DNA from: Planctomycetota bacterium
Lineage (GTDB): Bacteria > Planctomycetota > UBA1135 > JACQFD01
DNA length: 64,000 nucleotides
Direction: 5' to 3'
Assembly (NCBI GenBank): GCA_016792805.1
Contig: JAEUHX010000073.1
Coordinates: 1 to 64,000 of the forward strand
Shown: positions 26,521-35,926 of the stretch, piece after piece
How the letters are laid out: every line of letters starts with the position of its first letter
How positions within the stretch are numbered: position 1 is the first letter of the stretch
The notes under the pieces: model-generated
Database searches by the model: none
What the model was told of the DNA's origin: nothing
What the model saw: only the letters and a program-made list of their open reading frames with translations
Program-made: the position numbers and the translations under genes

Positions 26521-29088
26521 TTACGGGACCAGCAACGTGATTGCCAAGCCCCGCGACGTGCTCAGGTTATACGGCGGGAGCAAGCAGGCCGTCCACGCCC
26601 AAAGCGCCATCGCATAATAGGTGTTTCCAACGAGCGCAGGAGCATAGGGGATCGGCGCGGCGGCCAACCCGTTGCCCGACGCATCGCTCAGGAAATCGAG
26701 GCTGATGATCTCCGACGCCGCAAATAAGTTCACATGAAGCAGCACGCCGATTCCAAATGGATCGGAGCCGGCTGCGTCTTGTGCATTCGCAAGAATCCCA
26801 AGCCCGAGGGACGACGGCGGCGCGTTGTTACAGGTGATTCCGAAGTGCGGCGAGCCGATCATCGGCGCATGCGTCACGTCGAGCGCGTGCGCGCCAGCGC
26901 AGCCGGGCGTGCCGGTGCCGTAGCTCGATGTGCCGGGATTATTATCAAGGTCGAAGATGTAGGCCGTGCCTGAGTTGAAGGCACTGTTGTCGGTCTGGTT
27001 GCCGTTCACTCCGTTGGCATTGCTGTCTTCTTGCCGGGCCCCGACCACTACCGTGTCGCCGCTGATGGCCACCGAGCCTCCGAAGTAGTCCTCCGCCCCC
27101 GTGTTCGACGCCTTAACGTACGCCTGTTGGCTCCATGCGCCGCTAGAACGAACGAAGATGTAGGCGGCGCCCGAATCCATGAAGCTGTTGTCGGCCTGAT
27201 TGCCGTTCATATCAGTTGCGCTGCTGTCCTCGCCCACAGCCCCAACAACCACCCTGTCGCCGCTAATCGCCACAGAACCGCCGAACCCGTCCCCGATACC
27301 GGAGTTGGGGGTGTTGGAGGCTTTGAGGTAGGCCTGCTGGCTCCAGACACCGTGCGCGCGTACAAATACGTAAACGGCGCCCCCGCCGAGGGTGCTATTG
27401 TCGGATTGGTTGCCATTCACTCCAGTTGTGTTACTTCCCTCCCTCCAAGCCCCGACCACCACGGTGTCGCCGCTGACAGCCACGGACCACCCGAAATAGT
27501 CGCCCGCCTCTGTGTTCGAGGCCTTGAGGTAGGCATGCTGGCTCCAGTTGCCGCCGGAGCCGACGAAAACGTAGGCGGCTCCGGCGGACCATAAACTGTT
27601 GTTCGCCTGGTTGCCGTTCACGCCCGTGGCGTTGCTGTCTTCTTGATAAGCTCCTACCACGACGGTGTCGCCGCTGACTGCTACAGAAGAGCCGAAGAGG
27701 TCGCCCATATCTGTGTTGGAGGCCTTGAGGTAGGCCTGCTGGCTCCATGTGCTTCCGCTGCGCGTGAAGACGTAGGCGGCGCCGGATCTGCTCGCTTGAT
27801 TGTCGGGTTCCCAGCCATTCACTCCTGTGGCGGCGCTGTCCTCGCCGTTCGCCCCGACAACCAGCGTGTCGCCGCTAAGGGCTACTGAGATGCCGAAGAA
27901 GTCCAGCGGCCCTGAGTTCGAGGCTTTGATGAACGCCTCCTGCCTCCAGGCGCCGTCGATCGAGCGGGTGAAGACATAGACGGCGCCGGAACTGAAGAAT
28001 GCGTTGTTGATATGATTGCTATTCACGCCTGATGCGCTGCTTGCTTCCGCATACGCACCAATTGCCACCGTATCGCCGCTAATGGCCACAGAAGCGCCGA
28101 AGTAGTCGTATGCCTCGGAGTTGAATGCCTTCAAGTAGGCCTGCTGGCTCCAGACGCCGCCGGAGCGGACAAAGATGTAGGCCGCTCCCGAATTCGTCGC
28201 GCTATTGTCCGCCTGGTTGCCGTTCACGCCCGTCGCATTACTGTCCTCGCCGTACGCCCCCACCACCACGGTGTCGCCACTGACGGCCACTGCGTAGCCG
28301 AAGAAGTCGCCCGCCCCGGTATCGGAAGCCTTCAGGTAGGCCTGCTGCACGACGGGGTCAATGATGAGCGGGTAGTTCGCATGGGCATCCTCGACCTGCA
28401 GGCGCAGCCGGTTGCTTCCGATCGGGCACCACTTCGCGGTCACTGTCTTCCCTGCGGCGTCGAGGACCGCAAGCCCGTTGTAGTTCAGCGCCGAGCCGCT
28501 ATGCGCATCGGTGAATGTCACATTGCGCCCGTCGGGCGAGACAGCCGCTCGCAGGCCGCCACGAATTGAGAGATCCACGGTTAGCGGCGCGTTTGCGCTA
28601 TTGGGTCGGCTCGCGACGGTCAAGCCATGCTCGAGACCGCGTGAATCGTTGACATACCACTCGGTGAGACGGGTGTCCCACGCACGCGAGAGGCGGCCGC
28701 CGTCGGTGGAGGTGGCGCGCGGCTTGGTGACGGAATTTGTGGCACCCCAACCGTAGCCTTGAAGCTCGAGACCCCAGCTCCAGCTGCCCGCGTCGGGCTT
28801 TGTTGTAAATCCACGCTCGTCGAACGTGGTGTTCAGGCCCTGTCTTGGGTTGCGCGCGGTCCAGCTTCTCTCGGTTCCGGAGACACCGTTGAGGGCAAAG
28901 ATCTTGTGTCGGCCGGCTTCGTAGGCGGCGCGGATGCTTGACCAGTCGGAGGCGGCGAGTCCTTTGGAGACGGATCCGGCGGGCGCCGCGGCAGGTCCGA
29001 TTGCAGGCGGGGAAGCGGTCCCCGTGCTGAGGTCTTGCGGTCCTGTGAAAAGGAATGTGGCGAGGGCAAGAAGACTCGGAGCGAACAT
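26521..29088 (-). CDS. FG-GAP repeat surface protein with C-terminal conserved domain
   Basis: The 855-residue product starts with a signal peptide (MFAPSLLALATFLFTG). After an N-terminal region of about 250 residues, seven tandem repeats of about 67 residues follow. Each has a core like YFGWSVAVSGDTVVVGA, then NGNQADNS and AAYIFVRSGG, as in FG-GAP/integrin-alpha-like propeller blades. The last 130 residues form a separate Cys-containing domain (CNNAPPSSLGLGIL, then SLDFLSDASGNGLAAAPIP) that is also present, divergently, at the end of the protein at 57998. Such proteins are likely secreted or cell-surface and may mediate adhesion or calcium binding. I chose the ATG at 29088 for the signal peptide. 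Confidence 0.8.
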   Translation of the reverse strand: MFAPSLLALATFLFTGPQDLSTGTASPPAIGPAAAPAGSVSKGLAASDWSSIRAAYEAGRHKIFALNGVSGTERSWTARNPRQGLNTTFDERGFTTKPDAGSWSWGLELQGYGWGATNSVTKPRATSTDGGRLSRAWDTRLTEWYVNDSRGLEHGLTVASRPNSANAPLTVDLSIRGGLRAAVSPDGRNVTFTDAHSGSALNYNGLAVLDAAGKTVTAKWCPIGSNRLRLQVEDAHANYPLIIDPVVQQAYLKASDTGAGDFFGYAVAVSGDTVVVGAYGEDSNATGVNGNQADNSATNSGAAYIFVRSGGVWSQQAYLKAFNSEAYDYFGASVAISGDTVAIGAYAEASSASGVNSNHINNAFFSSGAVYVFTRSIDGAWRQEAFIKASNSGPLDFFGISVALSGDTLVVGANGEDSAATGVNGWEPDNQASRSGAAYVFTRSGSTWSQQAYLKASNTDMGDLFGSSVAVSGDTVVVGAYQEDSNATGVNGNQANNSLWSAGAAYVFVGSGGNWSQHAYLKASNTEAGDYFGWSVAVSGDTVVVGAWREGSNTTGVNGNQSDNSTLGGGAVYVFVRAHGVWSQQAYLKASNTPNSGIGDGFGGSVAISGDRVVVGAVGEDSSATDMNGNQADNSFMDSGAAYIFVRSSGAWSQQAYVKASNTGAEDYFGGSVAISGDTVVVGARQEDSNANGVNGNQTDNSAFNSGTAYIFDLDNNPGTSSYGTGTPGCAGAHALDVTHAPMIGSPHFGITCNNAPPSSLGLGILANAQDAAGSDPFGIGVLLHVNLFAASEIISLDFLSDASGNGLAAAPIPYAPALVGNTYYAMALWAWTACLLPPYNLSTSRGLAITLLVP

Positions 29089-29275
29089 GGCGTGGCGTCT
29101 CCCGTTCTGGAGCCAGGGGTCGCAGCGATCCCGCATCACGGATCTGCGGTGTCGAGTCTGAACCCAACCGGGAACTGACGCAAGGGCCTGGACGACACCC
29201 CGAAACCAGAGCCATGTCGCCGATTCCGAGCCGACATCCGTTGCGTCGCCGAGCGGGGCGCGCCCCGCGGAGACC

Positions 29276-29302
29276 GGTCGGCGCACGCGCCGACCCCACT
29301 TC
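29276..29302 (+). repeat. Short palindromic repeat unit without inverted-repeat element
   Basis: GGTCGGCGCACGCGCCGACC at 29276-29295 is followed by CCACTTC, as in the other units. No 29-base terminal inverted repeat lies beside it. Confidence 0.55.
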
Positions 29303-29396
29303 AGAAATAGGGGACAAAGGCACACACGCCGAACCCACAGAAATGAATAGTGAGTTCGCGTTCTGACCTCGAGCCGATGATTGAGTTGTCCTGCAT

Positions 29397-29446
29397 TAGG
29401 GCGCGGGCTTGCCCGCGACGATCTCGGCGGCGCATGCGCCGCCGGA
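29397..29446. repeat. 50-base direct repeat, copy 2
   Basis: Identical to 26411-26460 over all 50 bases, in the same orientation, on the upstream side of the FG-GAP gene. Downstream at about 29527-29640 lies a diverged part of the inverted-repeat element body (for example GAGCTGCGCGCGGGCCTCGG). The rest of the 29089-29745 gap shows no gene. Confidence 0.7.
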
Positions 29447-29745
29447 TGAAGAACCCAGCCACGGATTCAAGACCAACATCCCGGTCGCCATCGCACGGGG
29501 CGCGCCTCGCGGAAGCTGGTAGGCGCAGGGAGGACGTTTCAAAAGTCATCCGAGCTGCGCGCGGGCCTCGGAGCCCATCGCTGCGTCACCTCGTCCTTGT
29601 CGTAACTCCTTGGCTACGCCTGCGGCGAGGCTCTTCGTGCGGGGCAACGATTCCTCGCATTCGCTTCGCGGAGCGCTCCTGTCCCTGTTCGCCACGGAGC
29701 CACCTCGCGTTGGACAGACCCGCAGGGATTCGTTCTCATATCGCC

Positions 29746-30699
29746 ATGGCAGGCTCCGTCTCCCGCGCGTTGCGCGTCGTCGACTCCCACACCGAGGGCG
29801 AGCCCACGCGCGTCGTGCTGGAGGGTTGCCCCGACCTCGGCGCGGGGCCGATCGCGCAGCGGCGAGCGCTGCTTCGAGAGAAGTATGATTGGGTGCGCCG
29901 CGCTTGCTGCCTCGAGCCGCGGGGAGCGGACGCGTGGGTGGGCGGAGTGCTCGTGCCGCCGCATGACGCAAGCGCCGAGTTTGGGATCATTTACTTCAAT
30001 AATGTCGGCTACTTGAATATGTGCATTCATGGCACAATCGGCCTCGTCGCCACGCTGGCGCATCTGCGCCGCATCGGCCCCGGCGCCCATCGGATCGATA
30101 CGCCGGTCGGCGTCGTGACCGGCACGCTCCACGAGGACGGCCGCGTGACAGTGGCCAACGTCCCGAGCTATCGACACCAGACGCGCGTGCGCGTCGTGGT
30201 GCCGGGCTACGGGCCCGTCACTGGCGACATCGCGTGGGGCGGCAATTGGTTCTTTCTCATCGAGGGCGGGCCGATCCCTGTCGACACCTCCCGAATCGCC
30301 GAACTCACAGAATTTACTTGTGCGGTGAAGGACACGCTCGCGCAACAAAAGATCACGGGGCGCGACGGCAGCGAGATCGATCACATTGAGGTATTCGCTC
30401 CGGGGCGACCGGGCCATTCCGACTCGCGAAATTTTGTGCTTTGCCCCGGCTCCGCATACGACCGCTCGCCCTGCGGCACCGGCACGAGCGCCAAGCTCGC
30501 CTGTCTCCACGCCGATGGAAAATTGAGCCCCGGCACGCCGTGGCGGCAGGCGGGCATTCTCGACACAGTGTTCGAGGGGCGTGTCCGCCTCGAGAACGGC
30601 GCACTGATCCCGGAGGTGGCCGGACGCGCCTGGATCACCGCCGAATCGACGCTCTTGCTTTCCGCGGACGACCCGTTCGCGGAGGGAATTGTACTGTAG
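29746..30699 (+). CDS. 4-hydroxyproline epimerase (proline racemase family)
   Basis: A 317-residue enzyme that converts trans-4-hydroxy-L-proline to cis-4-hydroxy-D-proline. Both catalytic Cys of the epimerase branch are present: Cys93 in NMCIHGTIG and Cys243 in DRSPCGTGTSAKLA. This separates it from trans-3-hydroxyproline dehydratases, where one Cys is replaced. HTEGEPTRVV is the family start. I chose the ATG at 29746, where this start begins. It is the first gene of a run with the deaminase (7 bases later) and the semialdehyde dehydrogenase. Hydroxyproline comes mainly from collagen or plant cell-wall protein, so this suggests use of such material. Confidence 0.93.
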   Translation: MAGSVSRALRVVDSHTEGEPTRVVLEGCPDLGAGPIAQRRALLREKYDWVRRACCLEPRGADAWVGGVLVPPHDASAEFGIIYFNNVGYLNMCIHGTIGLVATLAHLRRIGPGAHRIDTPVGVVTGTLHEDGRVTVANVPSYRHQTRVRVVVPGYGPVTGDIAWGGNWFFLIEGGPIPVDTSRIAELTEFTCAVKDTLAQQKITGRDGSEIDHIEVFAPGRPGHSDSRNFVLCPGSAYDRSPCGTGTSAKLACLHADGKLSPGTPWRQAGILDTVFEGRVRLENGALIPEVAGRAWITAESTLLLSADDPFAEGIVL

Positions 30700-30706
30700 G
30701 AATCCC

Positions 30707-31639
30707 ATGCGACCGACGATCCGCTGGCACGGCGTGATGCCCGCTATTACAACTCCGTTTCGACCGGAGGGGACCGTGGACCACGAGCGCGCCGCGGCGC
30801 AGGTGGTCCGGATGATCGATGCGGGCTGCACCGCCATCGCGCCCCACGGCTCCCTCGGCGAGGGCTCCACGCTGACCTTCGAAGAGAAGTGTGAGCTTCA
30901 ACGAACGTGCGTGCGCGCCGCGGCGGGGCGCGTGCCCATCATCCCCGGAATCGCCGCGCTCTCGACGCGCGAGGCTGTCGACTTGGCGCAAGCGGCGCGC
31001 GAGAACGGCTGCTCGGGGCTCATGGTGCTTCCGCCTTACCAATATTCGACCGATTGGCGCGAGATGCGTGCGCATGTGGGCGATGTGATGCGCGCGACCG
31101 AGCTCCCTTGTTTGCTCTACAATAATCCGGTTGCATACAAAACCGACTTCGTTCCCGAGCAAGTGGTGGAACTCGCTGCCGAGCACGCCAACCTGGAGGC
31201 GGTGAAGGAGAGCAGCACCGACGTGCGGCGCGTCACGGCGATCCGCGCGCTCCTCGGGAGCCGCGTGGCGCTCGGCGTGGGTGTCGACGACGCGCTTGTC
31301 GAGGGAGTCGCCGCCGGCGCCACCTTCTGGATTGCCGGACTGGTGAATGCCTTCCCGTGGGAATCGGTTCGGCTTCTCGAGCTTGCGAAGCTCGCTGCCG
31401 ACGAAGGCGGTCCGGTGGCCGAGCTCGACGAATTGTATGCTTGGTTCCTTCCGCTCCTGCGTCTCGACACCGTGCCCAAGTTCGTACAGCTCATCAAGCT
31501 GGCAGAGGAGGCCGTCGGCGTCGGAAGCGAGCGCGTGCGGCCGCCGAGGCTCATCCTGACGGGATCCGAGCGCACGCAGGCGCTGGCGCTAATCCAGCGT
31601 GCGCTCGACACGCGGCCCCGGATGGGACCGATCGGATGA
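30707..31639 (+). CDS. DapA-family 1-pyrroline-4-hydroxy-2-carboxylate deaminase
   Basis: A 310-residue class I aldolase-fold protein of the DapA superfamily. Lys167 (LEAVKESS) is the expected Schiff-base residue and Tyr138 (LLYNNPVAY) the proton-relay residue. The motif IAPHGSLGEGSTLTFEEK replaces the GTTGE of true DapA. Its placement between the hydroxyproline epimerase and the 2-oxoglutarate semialdehyde dehydrogenase makes the pyrroline hydroxycarboxylate deaminase reaction the best call. The ATG at 30707 is preceded by AGGAA at a suitable distance. The stop overlaps the start of the next gene by four bases, so translation is coupled. Confidence 0.88.
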   Translation: MRPTIRWHGVMPAITTPFRPEGTVDHERAAAQVVRMIDAGCTAIAPHGSLGEGSTLTFEEKCELQRTCVRAAAGRVPIIPGIAALSTREAVDLAQAARENGCSGLMVLPPYQYSTDWREMRAHVGDVMRATELPCLLYNNPVAYKTDFVPEQVVELAAEHANLEAVKESSTDVRRVTAIRALLGSRVALGVGVDDALVEGVAAGATFWIAGLVNAFPWESVRLLELAKLAADEGGPVAELDELYAWFLPLLRLDTVPKFVQLIKLAEEAVGVGSERVRPPRLILTGSERTQALALIQRALDTRPRMGPIG

Positions 31640-33171
31640 CGCTCGCGCTCACGGGACGTTCGTGGATCGCGGGGCTGCGCTCCGCCGGCTCGGCTCCCGC
31701 CGGGCGCGCCATCGAGGCGGCGACGGGGCGCCCGCTCGAGCCTCTGTACCTTGAAGCGACAGATGGTGAGCTCGATCGCGCCTGCCGGGCGGCGGCCGAA
31801 GCGTTCGAGTCGACGGAGCTTACCGAAATTTCGAGGCGCGCCGCGCTCCTGCGCGCCGTGGCGGATCGCATCGAGGCGCTCGGCGAGCCGCTCCTCGAGC
31901 GGGCGCACCTGGAGACGGCGCTCCCAATGGACCGCATGCGGACAGAGCGCGGCCGAACCTGCGGACAGTTGCGATTCTTTGCATCTTTGATCGAAGAGGG
32001 GAGCTGGATCGGAGAGCGGCTTGACCCCGCGCAGCCGCAGCGCACGCCGCTTGCCAAGCCCGAGATTCGTTGCTTTCGCGTGCCCATCGGTCCTGTCGCG
32101 GTTTTTTGTGCATCCAATTTTCCACTCGCGTTCTCCGTCGCCGGCGTGGACACAGCGGCTGCGTTGGCCGCCGGCTGCCCCGCCGTGGTGCACGCCCACT
32201 TTGCCCACCCGGGGACGGCCGAGGCGATCGGGACCGTGATCACAGAGGCCGTGGCAGCGCTTGGGTTTCCCGAAGGTACTTTTTCACTTTTGTATGGAGC
32301 GGGGCACGGCGTCGGGCGCCGTCTCGTGGAGCACCCCGCAATTCGCGCCGTCGGATTCACCGGTTCGCGCGCGGGCGGGCGTGCGCTCATGGATCTCGCT
32401 GCTCGCCGGCCGGAGCCGATTCCGGTGTACGCGGAGATGAGCAGCGTGAATCCACTTTTCATTCTTCCAGGCGCGCTGGCGGGGCGCGGCGCGGCGATCG
32501 CGCGCGGTCTGCACAGCTCTGCGACGCTCGGCGTGGGGCAGTTCTGTACGAAGCCAGGATTGATCTTCCTGGAGCGCGGGGCGGCAGCCGCCAGCTTCGA
32601 GCGGGAGCTCGCCGCGCTCTACTCGGCGACCGCGGCGCAGCCGATGCTCCACGCCGGCATTCGCGCCGGCTACGAAGAGAAGCGCCGGCGCGTGCGCGCC
32701 GGGGCGCGGCTTGTGGCGCAGGGGGCGGAGCCCGCCTCGCCGCAGCAGGCGCAGGCCTTCCTTCACGCCGTGGAGGCCGAGCGCTTTCTGGCCGATCCGC
32801 GGCATCAGGAGGAGGTGTTTGGCCCGTCGGCGCTTCTGGTGATCTGTGATCATCACTCACAGATGCTTCAGTGCGCGCGGTCGCTCGAGGGCCAGCTCAC
32901 GGCGACGCTGCACGCCGAGCCGTCCGACCGCGACAGCGCGCATGCGCTCGCCCGCATTCTGGTGCATCGCGCGGGCCGCCTCGTCTGGAACGGCTATCCC
33001 ACGGGAGTCGAGATCTCTCCCGCGATGGTCCACGGCGGTCCCTATCCCGCCACATCCGACAGCCGCTCGAGCTCCGTCGGCTCCTTGGCGCTCGAGCGAT
33101 ACAGCCGCTGGGTAAGTGTTCAGGGAGCTGAGGGAGACGCTCTCGCCCTCGCACTTCGGAAGCCACAGTAA
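31636..33171 (+). CDS. 2-oxoglutarate semialdehyde dehydrogenase
   Basis: A 511-residue aldehyde dehydrogenase that would oxidise 2,5-dioxopentanoate to 2-oxoglutarate with NAD(P)+. The catalytic Glu267 is in VYAEMSSVNPLFI and the catalytic Cys304 in GVGQFCTKPGLIF, both typical of the KGSADH clade. The cofactor motif GFTGSRAGGRALM is also seen. The ATG at 31636 overlaps the deaminase stop. It completes the lower part of the trans-4-hydroxyproline pathway. The intervening D-hydroxyproline oxidase or dehydrogenase is not in this window. Only six bases separate it from the large membrane protein gene that follows. Confidence 0.92.
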   Translation: MTLALTGRSWIAGLRSAGSAPAGRAIEAATGRPLEPLYLEATDGELDRACRAAAEAFESTELTEISRRAALLRAVADRIEALGEPLLERAHLETALPMDRMRTERGRTCGQLRFFASLIEEGSWIGERLDPAQPQRTPLAKPEIRCFRVPIGPVAVFCASNFPLAFSVAGVDTAAALAAGCPAVVHAHFAHPGTAEAIGTVITEAVAALGFPEGTFSLLYGAGHGVGRRLVEHPAIRAVGFTGSRAGGRALMDLAARRPEPIPVYAEMSSVNPLFILPGALAGRGAAIARGLHSSATLGVGQFCTKPGLIFLERGAAAASFERELAALYSATAAQPMLHAGIRAGYEEKRRRVRAGARLVAQGAEPASPQQAQAFLHAVEAERFLADPRHQEEVFGPSALLVICDHHSQMLQCARSLEGQLTATLHAEPSDRDSAHALARILVHRAGRLVWNGYPTGVEISPAMVHGGPYPATSDSRSSSVGSLALERYSRWVSVQGAEGDALALALRKPQ

Positions 33172-33177
33172 AGTTTT

Positions 33178-35841
33178 ATGGCATTTTCCGTCGCCTCCGT
33201 GGTGCGCGCGACCACGCTGACAGCGGCGGCGGCGAGCGTCACGGGCGCGGCGCTCGTCGCGCTGGCGCTTTCGTATCGCACGCTTGGGAGCGATGTTCGC
33301 GTTGCCGGATTCGCCTGGGGCGGACTCGCAATCGGAGTGCTCATCGGACGGTTGCCCTTTCTGCGCCGCCGTCCGGGGCGGACTTTCGGGGCCGCACTCC
33401 TTTTTGTGGGTGCGTGGCTCGCGTTTCTCACGATGCCCATGCTCGAGGGCGGGCTTGGGATGTTTGGCGAGATCCTGTGGTCGCTGCCGTATCGCGCGGC
33501 GCTTTTGTATGCAGTACTTCCGGCGAGTGCCGCCGCGGGGATGGGTCTGCTCGCGATGCTGCCTTCGCGTCTGCCAGACGCGGCGGGCCAGCTCAACGCG
33601 CTCGCCGTTGGAAGCCTCCTCGGAGTATTGTGTGCATTCGGGGCGCCCATGGAATCTTGCCGCATGGAGCGTTTGGGCGAACAACTCTGTGGTCTTGCAT
33701 CGCTGATCGGCGTGGTGTGTACGCTGGTTCCCGCGATCTTGGAGAGAGGCCTCCACGCGCTGGAGTCGCGGCCTACCGAGAACGCTCCGCCGGCGATCGG
33801 CGCCGTCCTGCTTGGTTCTGCCGCAGCGGGCTTTTGTGAGATCTCCGAAAGAGCGATCGCGCTTTTCGTGCCGCGGGCACCGCTGCAGCCCCCGGACTCC
33901 AGCGCGCCGGCCATCCTCTTGGGGCTCGCGATCGGCGTCGTGTGTCACTCCGCACTCTCCCGCAAATCCGTCGCGGAGGTCTTCTGGCCGCTCTGGCTCG
34001 CCGCCGCGGGAGTGTGTGCCGCACTGCTCGGCACGGGGCTCGGCACACCGCACGCGCTCTCCGCCGTCGCTTGCGCCTGTCTCTCCTTCGGCGCGCTGTC
34101 CGCACTCGAGCGGCGGCCGACCACAGATGTCTTTTTATGTGTTCTCTCGGGTCTCTCGCTCGGCGCGCTCACCACTTCAGCGACCGATGGAGTTCCGCTG
34201 ACCCTGCGCACGCTCACGCTGTCGTGGATGTTTGCGCTTGCAACGGCTACGGCCGTTCTATCTTCGCGTCTCGTTCCACGGAGCCGGCTCGCCGGCATCG
34301 GCTCGGCCGCTCTCCTTGTGACGGCCTGCGCAGCTGTGGGTTTTTCTCCGGCACCACAAAAAGCGTTCGCGGGCTGGACCCTCCCTTCGGTCGTGCGGCT
34401 GCGCTCCTCGGAGGATCGCCTCGGCCTCGTCGAGCTCGTCGAGGATCGCCAGCGCGGCACGCGATCACTTCTTGTGAACGGCACAGAAGTCGGAGCCACT
34501 ACGGCACAGGGGCGCCTCGACGGCCGCCTCCACGCCCACTTTTCCGCGCTGCTCCACGCAGCGCCTCGGCGAGCGCTGCTCGTCGGCCTCGGCTCGGGAA
34601 CTGCCCTCGAGGCTCTTCTTACTCATCCCATCGATTCGGTCGATCTCTTGGAGCCCTCGCCGGCGCTCCTTGCAATGCTCCGCGGCGGCGCATTCGATGC
34701 CGACGTGTCGCGTGCACTTACAGATTCCCGCGTGCGCTTGTTGACCGCCGATCTCCACTCCCATCTAAGGCAATCTGCGGATAGTTATGATCTGATTTTG
34801 TGGGATCGCAGCGCCGAGTCTCCAGGACCCTCGCTCTTCGAGAAGGCGGCCGATTACTTGCCTCTGCTGTCACGTTGCCTTGCTCCAGGCGGGATTCTCT
34901 GCCGGCGTTCGCCGCAGATGACGATGGGTGCCTCCGCAGATGTGCAGCACTTCGAGATCCCTTCGACGGCCACAACGATGGGAAGTTACAGTGGGCACCA
35001 ATCGAAGTTCGACGTGAGCGCTCGCGGCATATCGGAAGAAAACGCCAGCATCTGGAGGATTCGTGCCATGGAGCCTCCTGCTGTCACCCGGTCCCTTCGA
35101 GATGTGGGAATTGATTTTCCCGATGCGTTGCTTGCGATGCGGTACCCAACCGCGCAGTCGGATTTTTCCCTGGCGGAGAGTGCACTTTTTCGCGAATGGC
35201 CCGAGACGCCTCGCGAATCGCTCGCTCTTGCGCGTACCGCGAAGCTCTACCAGCCGTTTCGAAGTGTGCACGATGCGACCGGCGCGTTCCTCGCGCATCT
35301 TCGAGCCGCCGAGCCGGGCGCGCCTCGCGTGGTCGATCTTCTCCTCGGTCTCTCAGAGTGTGAGTCGCGGGCGGAGTTCCACGACCCCGAGCTGGATCGG
35401 CTCCTTCGAAGCGCCATCGCCACCGTGCAGCTCGAGCCTTACCCCAAGTCGGCGCACGAGCGCGTGCTCGACAAGCTCGGCGAAGCGCTGACGCTCGAGC
35501 CAGCCTCCGTGCGGGCGCGCTGGATCGGCGCCTACGCACACTCGCGCGCGGGTGCTCCTGCTCGCGCACTGGAGGAGTTGGCTGCCTGCGCGGAGCGGCT
35601 CGGCAGCGAGTCCGATTGGTTCTTTGAGTTTGCCCGCCGCGAGACGGAGCGGCTGGCCGAGGCCGCCGACCGGGGCGGTCCCGCGTCTGCGGAGGCCCAC
35701 GAGTTTCACCGCTGGGTCCCCGACGCGGCCCTGCGCGCCGCGCCAGTGAAGGCCGATGGGTGGCGCTCCCACCGGAGTGCGTTCGAGCTCGACGCCCGCG
35801 AACGCCGCTGGCGTCGCGTGCGGGCCGCGGGGCACTTTTGA
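33178..35841 (+). CDS. Membrane protein with spermidine-synthase-like domain
   Basis: The 887-residue product has about ten hydrophobic segments in residues 1-400, then a Rossmann domain of the spermidine-synthase-like type. Its SAM/dcSAM motif is ALLVGLGSGTALEALL (about residue 465), with DLLEPSPALLAML and YDLILWDRSAESPG following. The usual D-S/T-D-P active-site sequence of true spermidine synthases is changed (WDRSAESPG), so catalysis may differ. The C-terminal 250 residues are helical with TPR-like character. It is six bases after the semialdehyde dehydrogenase gene but has no obvious link with hydroxyproline. The function of such fused proteins is unknown. Confidence 0.75.
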   Translation: MAFSVASVVRATTLTAAAASVTGAALVALALSYRTLGSDVRVAGFAWGGLAIGVLIGRLPFLRRRPGRTFGAALLFVGAWLAFLTMPMLEGGLGMFGEILWSLPYRAALLYAVLPASAAAGMGLLAMLPSRLPDAAGQLNALAVGSLLGVLCAFGAPMESCRMERLGEQLCGLASLIGVVCTLVPAILERGLHALESRPTENAPPAIGAVLLGSAAAGFCEISERAIALFVPRAPLQPPDSSAPAILLGLAIGVVCHSALSRKSVAEVFWPLWLAAAGVCAALLGTGLGTPHALSAVACACLSFGALSALERRPTTDVFLCVLSGLSLGALTTSATDGVPLTLRTLTLSWMFALATATAVLSSRLVPRSRLAGIGSAALLVTACAAVGFSPAPQKAFAGWTLPSVVRLRSSEDRLGLVELVEDRQRGTRSLLVNGTEVGATTAQGRLDGRLHAHFSALLHAAPRRALLVGLGSGTALEALLTHPIDSVDLLEPSPALLAMLRGGAFDADVSRALTDSRVRLLTADLHSHLRQSADSYDLILWDRSAESPGPSLFEKAADYLPLLSRCLAPGGILCRRSPQMTMGASADVQHFEIPSTATTMGSYSGHQSKFDVSARGISEENASIWRIRAMEPPAVTRSLRDVGIDFPDALLAMRYPTAQSDFSLAESALFREWPETPRESLALARTAKLYQPFRSVHDATGAFLAHLRAAEPGAPRVVDLLLGLSECESRAEFHDPELDRLLRSAIATVQLEPYPKSAHERVLDKLGEALTLEPASVRARWIGAYAHSRAGAPARALEELAACAERLGSESDWFFEFARRETERLAEAADRGGPASAEAHEFHRWVPDAALRAAPVKADGWRSHRSAFELDARERRWRRVRAAGHF

Positions 35842-35926
35842 AACGTCCTCCCCACTCGGCTTCGCGTTTCTTGAAGGCGCGCTCACGCGCCGCTGGAATG
35901 CGACGCCCGCGCCATTGAAGTCCGCG

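Noticed and set aside
26467..29325. FG-GAP gene starting at 29325 (934 codons)
   Set aside because: The extra 79 codons run through the palindromic repeat unit and have no signal peptide; the signal sequence begins at 29088.
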